Assembly: GCA_037127255.1 (NCBI GenBank)
Contig: JBANSL010000003.1
Span: 46,625,814-46,689,813, forward strand
DNA length: 64,000 bases
Source of the DNA: Persicaria tinctoria
Taxonomy: Eukaryota; Streptophyta; Magnoliopsida; Caryophyllales; Polygonaceae
Direction of reading: 5' to 3'
The translations under genes and the position numbers were made by a program. Below, one piece after another: positions 1 through 13,215 of this stretch; the stretch's first letter is position 1; each line of letters opens with the position of its first letter. The notes under the pieces are model-generated. The model saw nothing but the letters and a program-made list of their open reading frames with translations. It searched no databases and was not told the DNA's origin.

Positions 1-416
1 GATTAAAATTTGAACGAAACCGAGTATTGAAGGGGTCATTGAATTGCCATTGACGAGAGAATTGAATGTCCTTAATCAATTTGGGGGAAAGGCCTTATCC
101 TCCACGCCAATTTGACGAATTTCAAATCCATTTTTTTTTTAATTTAGACGGAATAAGAGCTCCATTCCTCCTTTAAAACACCAATTGATTGTATATTGAT
201 GAATAACATTAAATTTAGGACAGAATTGGTGTTTAAAACGTGTTGAATTAAAGCCGAAAATATAAACGCCTCCATGGGAGGGTTGTATTTTAAGTTGTAC
301 GCAGAAGAGAATAGGGACGAGGAAGAAGGGTTAACTCGATCCGGTTTTCTATTTTATTTTGGGTTGGTTTGGTTTAGCCGGTTCAACACAATTAAAATTT
401 TGGGGAAATCATATGT

Positions 417-446
417 AGCAGTCCGCGGGTAGATCCGCGGACTGCT
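417..446. repeat. GC-rich 12-bp-stem hairpin
   Basis: AGCAGTCCGCGG (417-428) and its exact reverse complement (435-446) are separated by the six-base loop GTAGAT. A degenerate second copy of the core lies near 643-668. In AT-rich surroundings a perfect 12 bp GC-rich stem stands out. Its function is unknown; it may be the end of a small element. Confidence 0.7.
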
Positions 447-515
447 TCTCCAACCTCCATTTACGTAGAGAATCTCAATAAAAAAGATTTGTGATTAAAT
501 TACGCAACATGAGTA

Positions 516-703
516 GATGGCGTAGCGATATAATGTTTACTACACCTCCTCTTTGTTCTACGGTTCGATTCTCGGTAGAGGCTTATTTTTAATTGCCAAT
601 GTTTTTGACATTATTTTGTATAAAAATAGGCCTCCTTCTTAGATAGCCTGCGGGTAGGTCCGCGGTCTGCTTGCAGTTGCTCTACCGTTCGATTCCGGGT
701 ATA
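516..703 (+). repeat. Two tRNA-like (Pol III box) fragments
   Basis: Near 516-581 there is a weak A-box-like stretch (TGGCGTAGCGAT) followed by a good B box, GGTTCGATTCT. At 679-703 a second B box, CGTTCGATTCCGG, is followed by a run of T. Each lies just after a copy of the GC-rich hairpin motif. They are best read as remnants of tRNA-derived SINEs. Neither folds into a full cloverleaf that I can support. Confidence 0.4.
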
Positions 704-1042
704 GGCATTTTTTTTTGTACAATGGATATAACAGAGTGTTTTCCAAACTGTCCAACGTAAAACAAGGATAAATTTCAACAGCATAAACCAACACCAGACC
801 CAAACAATACAACTAGTCCAATTTCAGCAGACATAACTCGAGTCTTGACGCATAAACCGAAAGCAGACAAACAATACATCTAGTCAAATTTCATCAGTTT
901 AAAAACAACTACAAACATAAACAAACTTCATATAGAAACACTAGGGCCGACCTCCATCACGATCTCCTCCGCTTGGTCCATGGCCACGAGGATTCCTACG
1001 AAGCGGTGGGGGTTTCTTGAAACAACTTTTTCTCGTTTCGCC

Positions 1043-2394
1043 TCATGTGGTGATCTGTGTGAGCATATCTTCAGATGGTGAGTATGGGTAAAAACTGGGC
1101 CAATTGGATCTTGCGTAATCGTCGAATCTTTCAATACCTAAAGTATCCACATCTTGAATGTCCCGGCATGTATCGACCTCAGCAGCAAGTCCGTCTAACC
1201 TGTTGTTGATTGAGGCCATAGATTCCTGAAAATCAATGGCCATAGAATCATGTCTGTGTTCGATACGAGCGGCCATATCGAAAGCTGTCTGTTGGTTGGC
1301 TAATACCACCCGAAGCGTCATCTCAATATCAGCATGTCGGGTGATAATTCCTTGTAACCCTTCCAACACTTGCCGCCATGGACCAGAGGAACTTGAACTA
1401 CCAGGCTCAGTGTGTCGGGAGATAAGACGCGCTCCTCTCGCCTGCTGTCTTCTCGTTGATTGTTGTTCGTCAGTGTCCATCGGGGCAGATTCATCCACAA
1501 CCCGAGGCAGCATACGGAAGTCACTTGGGCTTGGGCCACAGGGGAGTTTACAGGGTAAATAGAGGGTTTGAGGAAAGTACGAGGGTGTTATCCAATGCAC
1601 AGGCCCGGGATTTGGATGACTCAGTGCCTTGGCTGTGATGAGACTCTTATCATCGAACAAATGCGAACCATTGTGAGGAGAAAACCAGTTGGGCGGTTCT
1701 TGTTCGAAATGCCTGGCGATGAGTGTGATCAAACCTCCTATAGCTAACTTCCCCTTAGGGGCCGGCTTCCCTTGTTCTCGAACACAACTTGTAATAAATA
1801 ATGAAGCCCAGTCAGTCACGGCATTACTACTTTCGAACAATGTCAAGAACCATGCCAAATTTGCGACAGTGAACTTGTTTATCTCACTTTGACCCAAGAA
1901 AGCCATCTTAATCACTTTGTGCACCAAAATCAAGCATGGATGAATCAACGTGCTGTTCGTTTCCCCCTTCCGGCTGTCGAAATCAGAACCTGTGACCGCA
2001 GCCCAAGCTTTTGCAGTTAGTTCAAGGGGGGCTTTAACGCATTCTTTGTAGGTGGACGTGAAACCCCTATGATCTCCCGCAACTGAAGATGGGTCAGACT
2101 CCGCTCGACATCATTCAGGCTAAAGGTAATCGTCTGCTCTTGATCCTGGACCTCAAGTGTCGATAGAAATTCCAGCAGATATCTTTTATATGTTGGGGCA
2201 TTTTTCTCCAAAAAACCACCCAACCCGCACTGATCCAACAACATCTTCGTAATATCGAAACATCCAAGGCGTTGCAGTGTAGGCACATCAAAGAATTTGG
2301 TGGGCATGATATCTATCGCGGATAACGAGTCCCACATCTTCTTCTGCACTTTACTAAGTTTAAACAGCTTCATATAATCCGGGGCCATTTCAGA
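1043..2394 (-). pseudogene. Athila-type retrotransposon ORF1 / plant transposon protein, frameshifted
   Basis: Two adjacent minus-strand frames form one protein. The N-terminal 123 codons (2388 to 2017) hold the block around FFDVPTLQRLG and the phrase APTYKRYLLEFLSTLEV, which resemble Athila ORF1 proteins and the 'putative plant transposon protein' family. The C-terminal part (frame open from about 2030 to 1043; first Met at 1948) continues the same family with a basic, Ser-rich and then coiled tail. The switch falls in a six-G run at 2026-2031, so loss of one base from a seven-base run explains the break. The frame stays open upstream of the Met to about 2405, where the E1-derived repeat cuts it. 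The family's function is not well established; this copy is dead. The family call is from recognisable motifs and was not checked by search. Confidence 0.65.
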
Positions 2395-2404
2395 CAGAAG
2401 CTGT

Positions 2405-5404
2405 TTATCACATCATAGGACAGGTACAACATGTAATCATTTAGCGAGTCATATCGGAAATCATAAGTCCCACAGGATACTACTAGCACATATCGAATCA
2501 TGACCACAATCAAGGTAACTCGACTAAATTCATTCTAACATTCATGCGTCATGCATATGCGAAATGATATAACGTGGTGTGTGATCATGCGAGGTGCCAA
2601 GTCATACATCTATGCCAACACTAGAGGAATTCATAAGGTAATAGGGGTAACACTACCGAGTGTTAACATGTAAGCATGATGGGATAAACCATCATATAAA
2701 GCAATTGATCATCGAATTCAACATCAATCTAATTTGCATGAGTAAGATATTTCAAGGTGATAGAAAGAGGGAAGGATCATACTATGAGAGACCTAGCTCG
2801 AGAGGGAATCAGCAATAATGCAAGCAAGGTATAAATTCGCACAAGTCACAACCAATGGTCCTACATGATACTAAAGGCTTAACATGACATTCGATACATA
2901 CACGCGCTTGAATGACCAACACATCGATGTGCGAGAAATCCTATGAACATAGTCCGTCGATATAGAAGCATGGGAGGAATATAGCAATTCATAATGCAAG
3001 CCTACGCAACAGGCAATATGACTAACATACAAGGTATGTATTCCAACTCAACAACCATTTGAATAAGGCATGCATTTACCAAGACATCACGTCAAATAGC
3101 ATGATCACAATTGAACTACTAATTTAGTCAACAACCACGGGTAACATCGACTAATCATGCAGGGGAAATCATCTTACGACATTCATACAAGGGAAGTGTA
3201 GCACACTATCATGGGCCTAATCTAGGGGAAGACAATAACTATATACAGACACTTATCATGCAATTCATGGCTCAAATCAGTCGTTAGTACGACCAATACA
3301 ACAGGTCAATTAGACATGCGAAGGCGACATATAATCAGGACAGGAAGCAAGGTGCAACACGGGACCTAAGCAATGGGGAAAGCATGGGTACAGAATGTCA
3401 TACAACCACGAATTTACATTAAGACTCATCATCTTAACATGTACTGGGAATTACATATCATATAAGGCATGTTGACATCAAGAGTAAGTTCAAAGAACTT
3501 ACCTGGAGTAGCAGATCAGCAAGACGAAAAGCAGCAAGATATAAGCAAGCAGGTTACAGATCACCTAACAATTATTAATAATATGCATAAGTAAACTGCA
3601 CAAAATGGGATACATTTACCACTACATAACATGCTCATCAATCCATTAATCATAGCATCATCAACATCCTTTATCTCAACTTATCTCAACATCTTATATC
3701 ATCTTACTCCACTGTCATTTCCATAACTGGCTCAATCATACTTCAATCCATATAATCTCACTAGCTAGTCCAGTTGTTAGTCAAAACAATTACTTCAAAA
3801 TTATACTTAGCCATTTCTAATTCATAAAATATTTAATCTTTAATACTACTTCCAAAAATCCGATTAAATAATCCCGGCATACTTTACTTTAATTAAAATC
3901 ATCATTCTAGGGACTTAATTAGATTTCAACCGTTACTAGATAATTCAATTTTTATACTTAAAAACCAACCCTTTTTAAATATCGACACACAAATCAATTT
4001 CTAAATAATCAATTATCGGAAATCGGTTAAACAATTAATTAATAAATCAAATTAATAACTAAATAATGACTAAATCCGAACAAAACCAACGCTTTTAACC
4101 CAAACCGAACCGAACCCGCTAAATCTAAACCCAAACCGGTGCATCGTCATAAAACAAAAGAAGAAGCGGGACATGGGCTGACTGGGCAGGGGACCCACGC
4201 TGACTAGGCAAGGAGAGGGCCCCTCGCCGCTGCTTCTCCGTCTTCTTTTCTCAGAGTTGAGCTCCCGCCTGCGCTGCCATGGCGAACGACGATGCCGGGC
4301 CTGCACCTCTCAGCTCCGCCTCGACCTCGCTCACTCGGACCCTCCTCTCCGACCACGCTCACACTCCCCTGCTCTCACATGTCTGCTCTCTCGCCTGTTT
4401 ACAGCCCTCGTTCGCAGCCCCCGTACACGCCCACTAAGTCGCGCCCGACCTCGCCGCTCTCGAGCTCGCCCCCCGCTATCCACTCTCAGCTCACACACTC
4501 CCTTCCCGACCCCGAAAAACGAAAGGAATGAAACGGGCTAACGGAAGTAAGGGAATGAAGCTCACCGAGATGTTCGCGGGCGTCGAAGCTTCGATCGGAG
4601 TTCTAGGCGTCGTCGGAGGCTCTCGATGGTTCCTCGAACCTGCGTCGGATGTGGGTGAGTGTGATGGTAGGGCTCGAGAGTGGTTTGGATCGGAAACGAA
4701 GGAGAACGGCTTACCGGAAATTTATTTCGCACTCAAACGGGGGCGACGAAGCCTCGGTGACTCGGTGGTGGCAATGGAAGTTCTGGGGCTGCTTTGGCTT
4801 GATGGACTTCGCTCGGAGGAGGACGGAGGCTCGACCTTCGGGTGACAGAGGTGCTCGGTGGTCCTGGGCTCGAGAAACAGAGATCGAGAGCGGGGAGTGC
4901 TCGGTGCCATAGGTGGTGGTGGTGATGAGCGATGGCGTGGAGGTGCAGCAAAAAGTGACGGTGATGGTGAAAGGAAGAAGGAAGGGGGAGTAGTTGGGAT
5001 CGGACAGAGAGCAGGATGGAGGGAGATAGATGTGAAAGACACCGATGGGGTGGGTTGAATTTGAAGGGTAAGGTGAGTGATGGGAGTGGGTGAGGGATTG
5101 TGTATGGAATTGGTTAAACAAATACCCGGAATTAAATCCTGAATACGCGAATTTTGAATCCCAAAATTAGTTTCTGAATGTTAGTTTTCCCGCCTCTTGC
5201 TTTCTCGATCAATTAGATTTTTAAAATCAACAAGGATATCGCCATCCGATAATTATTTTGAATTTTCGAGGTAAAACGACGAAAATTATTCGTCAAATTT
5301 TATATTTCGGCCAGAATCCGCTAAATGAGTTCTAAATTCAGTTTATGTTCATTTTTAATTTCCTTTTTCCAAAAATTTAGGATTTTAAATTCCGAGCCTT
5401 TACA
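2405..5404 (-). mobile_element. Second, internally deleted copy of LTR element E1
   Basis: This block is collinear with E1 but lacks its middle. Positions 2405-3482 match 8114-9191 (both 1078 bp), and 3483-5404 match 14137-16058 (both 1922 bp). Thus 4945 bp present in E1 are absent here. The join has short similarity (CATCAAG versus CATCATG). The right end, 5404, is an LTR start (minus strand TGTAAAGGCTCGG) abutting the E1 polypurine region, so this LTR is also the 3' LTR of E1. The left end stops inside the Athila-type ORF. Equal lengths without net indels suggest the duplication is recent. The ORFs in the GC-rich part (about 4250-5120) have no known domain and lie in LTR U3 sequence. Confidence 0.8.
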
Positions 5405-5424
5405 TCATCCACCTCTAAAAACAA
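5405..5424 (-). other. E1 polypurine tract region
   Basis: Read on the minus strand this is a purine-rich stretch (TTTTTAGAGGTGGATGA) directly before the LTR start TGTAAAGG. That is where plus-strand DNA priming occurs in LTR retrotransposons. E3 has nearly the same sequence before its 3' LTR (about 23968-23981). Confidence 0.7.
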
Positions 5425-8400
5425 GTCTCGTCCCCGAGACTAAAATAATCTTAAAACAGGGGATGAAGTTTGAAATTGGTGAGTCCAAGGATCATGTCAT
5501 TGATCCCGTGAACACCTCATAAGTGCCCCTATGATATCCTCACAGTACCGTTGTCATGATCATAATATCCCCAATAGACCCTAGTAAGAATGTAATATGG
5601 GCCCCTATCACATCCTTACTCTGACTCTTTGGCCATATTATAACTCAAATATTATTATCCACTTCGTGAGACGTCATAATGTAAATCCAGTCCCGAATGA
5701 TTCAAAAGAGTTTTCCAAATGGAAAGATTGACCTCGAAATCGTTAAAATTCTTGATAGTATTTATTCTTTTAAAATCCAAGTTAGTTTTTTTCAAATCCG
5801 TTCAAAATCTTCAAATTCGACGTTAGTCAAGCAATTTCACATCACGAGAGGTGGAATCATCCACCTCTAAAGACTAATCTCATATTCTCTTCCTAGTTTC
5901 CGAATCAAATCAATCATCATTCTCAACTCAGCATGAACAAAAGTAAACCAACTCATCAACTCATAACATCACCAGCCACCTCTCATGTGGAAAATCTCTA
6001 CATCAATCATGATAATCTCAACCACATAACATTTTTACCCATAACATAAGTCATACCATCCATTCAGAACATGTCAAAAGCAATAACAAAATCTCAACAT
6101 CATACCACGAGCCATAAGGCATATCTACATCATACTAAAGGAATCACAAGTCCATGATCGAATTCTCATAAGTTATCATACAAGCACACATGTCAAGAGA
6201 TCAATGGGCTAGGTGTCACAGGGTTAGTATGTCAGTACACATCAATTCTCAAAATCGCATAACATCGCACTACAAGTAGAACCAGTCGTAGCAGATTTAT
6301 CATGTCAACATATCAACACATCAAGGCCATGCCTATTAAGATTCAGAAAAGGAAGTTCAAGTAGTATATAATTCACCAACATGTCAGCATGCCCTAAAAG
6401 ACATCACCTCAACTCATCACAATATCGAATGACGATCATTTAGTAACTAGGCACCATTGAGTCATGTTCATCATTTGACGTATCAATAATCATGTTTAAC
6501 TATATAATACATCATCATGCTTTCATATAATAACACATCATTATCTCATATATCATGTCGCAACACATCCTAACATGCTTCTACAACAACATAACAGGTT
6601 AGCAAATCATCAATATATCATGATAGCATTTGTCACTTTCACTAGATTTCAATATTGCATATCAACATGTAGTATTGTTCCATACCAAGTTCCTCATGGT
6701 CGCTATCTAACATCATGCCAGTACATATTTACAAGTCATGTAAGCAAGAAAATTCCCAAATTATCATCAATACGTCAACAAGTCTCAATTTGCTATTATG
6801 CTCAAAATTATTGCAAAACATCATATATGAACATAGTCAATTCAAGCTAGCAACTTTCATCATAACCTTATCATATAACAATTTAGGTTCCTCAACATTC
6901 GCAGTTAATATTTTTATAGGCACAAGAGTTCAGATCATGCTTAGCAATATAGGGTAGCAAAACATGGAAACATCATGGTACATGAAATTTATAAGACATC
7001 GAATCATATCATCATAGACAATGGATGATCATGCAAGATTCATTACCAGGTCAGCACATGAACACACAAATTCCATCGCCATATCAATGCAATACCATCA
7101 TCAATTAATTCAGAGAGGATTAATAGTTCGAACGGAGGACACTCCTGCTTGCAAGTCATATCGTACTCAGTAATCGTCATCCTCAAAATGTGCTTGTCTT
7201 CCTGAAATCATTGATCCTGAGGCCCGTGGGTTATGGGCCCACGCCTTCGCGGCGTTGCTCTATCGCTATCGGACTTCCCATTTCCTCTTTCATGCGGTCG
7301 CTCATCCAACGTGTCGCATAGGAGTTCAACTTAGCGAAGATAGGGGAGGGACAAGAGCGGACAACCCAATGTTCCTTTCGGAACAAACACAGACCAACCC
7401 TAAAGATGACAACTAGAGACGAAACTCTGACATGAGAATAGCAACGATGCCCTTATGGAAGTCCATTAAGTTATAATCGCGACAAGCAAACACGAATTCA
7501 TCATGGAGCATATCAATCACACTAATCCACGCTAACATGTACCTATATCAAGGGAGCAACATTCGTATTCATTTCCAACGACACGATCGATTCCTATACT
7601 GATGCATGCGAGACAAGATAGTAGTCTATTATTCCATGAAAGCAGATATGCCTAGCAACTTAAGCAAGTTATGCGGAATCAAGAATGATCATGCAGGATT
7701 CGAGGTTATGTGGGATTTAACGACGATGACGAGTATGGTGCATATGAACGAATGCACAAGCATGGTGTACGCATCAATAGATCAGGTTAAATATGGCATG
7801 GCGAGGTGTAACATAACAACCAGATTAAGCGTCATACAAGAACATATAGGAGCAACCTAGTAACTATCTCATTCGAACACACTGGTCATATAATAGGTCA
7901 AGCATGGCACGTAATCATACGATGAGATACATTTAGAAAGCACAGGTCCTATATGATACCAGCGACACATAGTCAAGAGTCATTAAAAGGGGTTCAATAG
8001 GATGTTCACGAAACATGAGGCATCATTAAAAGTAACAAGAAGGACATCATGGGCAATAGATTATAATCATGCTAGAAACGAATCATCATAGGACACATAT
8101 AAAGGTACAATAGTTATCACATCATAGGACAGGTACAACATGTAATCATTTAGCGAGTCATATCGGAAATCATAAGTCCCACAGGATACTACTAGCACAT
8201 ATCGAATCATGACCACAATCAAGGTAACTCGACTAAATTCATTCTAACATTCATGCGTCATGCATATGCGAAATGATATAACGTGGTGTGTGATCATGCG
8301 AGGTGCCAAGTCATACATCTATGCCAACACTAGAGGAATTCATAAGGTAATAGGGGAAACACTACCGAGTGATAACATGTAAGCATGCTAGGATAAACCA

Positions 8401-9958
8401 TCATATAAAGCAATTGATCATCGAATTCAACATCAATCTAATTTGCATGAGTAAGATATTTCAAGGTGATAGAAAGAGGGAAGGATCACACTATGAGAGA
8501 CCTAGCTCGAGAGGGAATCAGCAATAATGCAAGCAAGGTATAAATTCGCACAAGTCACAACCAATGGTCCTACATGATACTAAAGGCTTAACATGACATT
8601 CGATACATACATGCGCTTGAATGACCAACATATCGATGTCCAAGAAATCCTATGAACATAGTCCATCGATATAGAAGCATGGGAGGAATATAGCAATTCA
8701 TAATGCAAGCCTACGCAACAGGCAATATGACTAACATACAAGGTATGTATTCCAACTCAACAACCATTTGAATAAGGCATGCATTTACCAAGACATCACG
8801 TCAAATAGCATGATCACAATTGAACTACTAATTTAGTCAACAACCACGGGTAACATCGACTAATCATGCAGGGGAAATCATCTTACGACATTCATACAAG
8901 GGAAGTGTAGCACACTATCATGGGCCTAATCTAGGGGAAGACAATAACTATATACAGACACTTATCATGCAATTCATGGTTCACATCAGTCGTTAGTACG
9001 ACCAATACAACAGGTCAATTAGACATGCGAAGGCGACATATAATCAGGACAGGAAGCAAGGTGCAACACGGGACCTAAGCAATGGGGAAAGCATGGGTAC
9101 AGAATGTCATACAACCACGAATTTACATTAAGACTCATCATCTTAACATGTACTGGGAATTACATATCATATAAGGCATGTTGACATCAAGTTGTAACAC
9201 ATATCCATCAAGTAAGGAACTCACTCTATCATGATACAAGAACTGAACGATCACACTATCATGAACCTATTTATAGGGAGAACATTAATCATGCTGCTTT
9301 CCAACACATGACATTTACATTAATGCACTAGTATGACGATGCAACATACTGAGTAAGGCATGCTGGGATGATAGAGACTTAACATGTGTAACTTGGACTC
9401 ACACAATGGCCATCATGAACATTAAAGCATGCATTCATCAAGACTTAATTGACAATTATACCACATATTCCCCATCCAACGCAACTAATCACACAATAAT
9501 ATCAAGTGCAAAACAACCAACAGTCGTTAATCTGACGAATACAAAATAGATGGGCATGTTGTAGATTCTTGTCATAAAACGAGTAATATGCATCAATGCG
9601 TCATCAGCTAGTATGCTAAAGAGATCATTTACAAACATTCATATGAAGAAGAGTTTATCACACTATCGTGGACCTAACCCAGGAGAAAACAATTATCATG
9701 TAAGTTCATATCATGTGGTTTGTATGCTTCCAATAAATCATTAGTACAATTAATACAATAAGTCAAGTAGGCATGCTATGACAACGTAATCACGATAGAG
9801 AGTGAAACATAACACAAGACTTGATCAATGTAACTAATCACAGATGTAATAACATGAGCAACATTTTACAAATGAGCATTTGCAAGGTACATGCAGGAGG
9901 TTACAAAACCATGTCATGCAGTTCAGAGAGAGTCACCATTACAACCAGACAGAGATCC

Positions 9959-12324
9959 TGTTGTAAGGAGTGAATCAAGTATGAAATATAACGAAATAGA
10001 TCAAACCAGACTTAGGCCTCGGCGAATAAATACAAGATTCCTCCAATGCAGTAAGAGAAAGTCAGGATCGAATCCACGAGGAAGCACGTCAGCAGTTCTC
10101 AGGTAGCTGTAAATTCTCACAGAAGCAGAGCAGAAAGACAGAAACAAATAAACCCGGCAAGGGTAAAAAAACAAAAGCAAAGAATAAACTAAAGACAGAA
10201 AGTAAAGCAAAGGAAGTAAAGAAGAAAGCAAAACAGAAACGAAAAGCAAGGACACAGAAGCTACTCGGCCTCGAGTAGCTGTCCTCTATCTCGATAAGAA
10301 CAGAAATAAAAACAGAAAACAGAAAACAAAGGCAATCAACTCGACAAGCAAGAACGTACTCGACCTCGACAAACACAACTCGAGATCGACAAACAGTGAT
10401 CAACAGGAAGTGAAAATCGACAACAGAAAGCAGAAAACCAACTCGACTAAGACAAGTCCCTACTCGAGATCGACAAGCACAGTACTCGATCTCGACCAAA
10501 GCTCCTCTATGTCGACAAGAAACAGAAAACACAAACTTGCAGATTCTCGACAAAATTCAGAATTTCGACAGAAATAAATTCAATATACTAAAAGACTTCC
10601 AAGGCCAGGGTTTCAACACCACAACGATAACCATGCAAAGTAACACATAAAGGCATAAAAGATCATGCTTTCCATCAAATAACTTTCGTCATTAACAAAT
10701 AGGCAAATAGAGGCTTTCGCATAAACCCTAATTGTTACTAACCCTTTTTCACATAATTAATCCAAGTTGCATTAAGATCACTTTCGCTTCAATAATACAA
10801 ACAAGGATCACCTTCAACTCTCGCAAAAGAATCATGCTCATAGGGAAAGAAGATGAATCGCACAAAAGATCTGACCTTTATCACATCGCCTCACATGGCC
10901 ACCGTCGGGCTCACCCCAGCCCCAGAAGTGGGTGGACTACTCACGCCTCATCGCAATCGCAGACATTGATTGATGGAAAGAAACTTGTATTAAAACTATA
11001 TTCAAAGCCTTTTACAATCCTGGCAATCAACTTTCGCAGAAAGCCAAAACCCTAAAAACCTTAGAACTCCTAAACTTCTCTGTGGAACTAACTAATTGTC
11101 TCTGAAATTGAATTGTGATGGAATCAATAAAACTGAGCCCCCTAGGGCCTTATTTATAGCCTTCATTCCCTAGCTATTCTAGGAATGAAGATATCTATCT
11201 CTATCTAAAATTATATCTAAAATGCTTAAGGATAAATAAAAGACATAATGGAATTAAATCAACTAGGAAAAGATAAAACTAAATAGGTAGGTCTTCATGT
11301 CTTGATAGATCTTGTCTCCTTGATGATAGAACTTGATGGAATCGGATAGAATCTTCCGCCTTCGGCCCCAAGGAATCCCAAGTCTAGTCAGACAAGTCCT
11401 CGTCGAGAAGCTGCTGGACACGTCTCTAGCCGACCTCGAGTAGGGCTCTTCGAGCTCGAGTAGCATGGTTCGTCGACTGGACTCCCTCGGCTAGGACTGC
11501 TCGATGTGCTCGGACTTGGCTCATTGGGCTCTCGTCGACCTCGACAAGAGCTAGTCGATCTCGAGTAGGGTTAGGTCATCGACAAAGCTTCCTCGGGTTG
11601 GTGTGCTCGACTGGCTCGGACAAGGACTCAGGCGCTCGTCGATCTCGAGTAGCCTTTGTCGACCTCGAGTAGGGATGATCGTCGACTAGGTCTCCTCGAG
11701 TGGGTCTCCTCGGCAAGCTCGGACATGGCTCAAGGGCTTCGTCGACCTCGACCAGTGCTTGTCGAGATCGAGTAGGGCTCTTCCCTTCCGCTTCCGCTCC
11801 CGCGAGTTGCTTCATCCGCTGGCAACGAGTGGCCTCTTCCGCGGCAGCGAGTGGAGCCGCTGGCAGCGAGTCTCGCCTGGTCGTCCTCGGCTACTCTCCT
11901 TGTCGACTCCGGGCATGGCGCTGAGGCTTCGTCGATCTCGACTAGCGGTCCTCGAGATCGAGTAGGGCCCGGAGCTCGGGTTGGTCTGGCTCTCGATCAG
12001 GTTCTGTCGACCAAGGCTGCTCGGCCAAGCTCGTCTAGGTCGTGTAAGGCCTACTCGAGATCGAGTAGCCTTGACTCTCTGATTGGTTCCGCTTCTTTGA
12101 CCTCAGACTTCTGTAGTGGTTTTCCGAGCTTTTCCGACCTTCTGTAGAATTGCTGTAAAATACCTCGATTTCTGCAAATTAAACAGAAACTGGTGTAGAT
12201 TCCATAATTTGGCAAATAAACATAAACTACATAGATTCTGTATTATCTAAGCCCCAATGAATGCAATGTATACAGAAATCGATATAAAAGTTACTGTAAA
12301 ACATGGCAGATTCAGCTCACAACA
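9959..12324 (-). mobile_element. Solo LTR (2.37 kb) nested in E1, 5 bp TSD GATCC
   Basis: The block starts TGTTGTAAGG and ends CTCACAACA, so it has TG...CA ends with a short inverted repeat. GATCC flanks both sides (9954-9958 and 12325-12329). The empty site is visible in E2 around 61700, where the same leader reads through without it. No ORF with known domains is present, so this is a solo LTR. A TATAAATA-type box read on the minus strand near 11155 suggests minus orientation. The interior is unusual: many CTCGAG and TCGACCTCGAGTAG-like words, mainly 10260-10510 and 11390-12070. The superfamily cannot be assigned. Confidence 0.85.
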
Positions 12325-13199
12325 GATCCCTAAGGGCAACCATTGACCTTCCCCAACTGACTCATCACCCCTATTTCTCGTGGGACCTGGGTACGTACGA
12401 CTCTTTGTGGCAAGAAAACCTCAGTTGATCATCATAAGAATCAAGGAAGACAACCCTAAAAACACCTTACTTTTGACTCAAAATGACATCAAGAATTACC
12501 TTCCAATACTCACTCAGACAACCTTCATATACATACATGAGTTTCTGACGCAATGTGTTTACCAACCCGATTCCCATGAAAGATACTGACATTCGGGAGA
12601 AAAACATGATAGAACCATCACACAAGCTAGGTTGACCACACAGAATTAAGGGTACTCCCACTATCCCGTTTGCACAGATCAGTCGATACTCATTTATTTG
12701 TTAGGCATACCAATCAGACTTTAGCATGTCAAGCACTCATCATAGAATCAGTCAATGACAATTATAATGACCTCCTTCGAGGGAGATCGTACTCGGTCTC
12801 AATATATAAAGCACATCAAGCTATCTAATGTTGCTCTTCGAGGAGCGACTGACCGAAGGGGCAAAAACCTCGCGATCCTACCTAACTCGCCACTCCAACC
12901 ACCTTGGTGCAAATTCCTTGGAGTCTTCCGGACCCTCTGTAAAGAGCAAGCTAGTATTTTGCCTACCGTTCCAAACTACACCCAATAGGGGTGGTCTAAC
13001 GCCTTTGCTACCCACTCGTGTCCCCGTTTGGTCGATTTTCCTCATTTATTACAACTCGAGTTCATTACTTAGTCCAATTTTAGTTAAGCATCTTAAATTC
13101 ATTTTGCCCCTTTAAATCCTTTTTAAAAAGTCCTTGAAACTCGTGGGCGGTTTTCAAAACATACACTCGACCCTTGTGTACCCGAATTGCACAACCTGA

Positions 13200-13211
13200 G
13201 CTCTGATACCA
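13200..13211 (-). other. E1 primer-binding site (initiator tRNA-Met)
   Basis: On the minus strand this reads TGGTATCAGAGC, complementary to the 3' end of plant initiator tRNA-Met. It lies 4 bp inside the LTR end (CCGTTACA). It fixes the element's strand and the inner edge of the 5' LTR. Confidence 0.9.
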
Positions 13212-13215
13212 TCTT

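Larger units (their letters stand above)
1..1042. other. Gene-free left edge
   Basis: No coding region can be supported here. The stretch is AT-rich with several homopolymer runs. It holds a GC-rich hairpin and two tRNA-like B-box motifs that are listed separately. Since the Athila-type ORF to its right reads leftward, this may be downstream internal sequence of that element, but I see no LTR end or polypurine tract to prove it. Confidence 0.5.

Noticed and set aside
4070..5121. Several overlapping ORFs of 66-136 codons on both strands, repeated at 14724-15775
   Set aside because: They lie in U3 of duplicated LTRs, are low-complexity (Ser/Pro/Arg-rich) and show no domain. Their conservation reflects recent duplication, not selection.
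10089..10553. 154-codon minus-strand ORF, Cys/Ser/Phe-rich
   Set aside because: It lies in the solo LTR, is built from repeated CTCGA-type words and has no recognisable motif.
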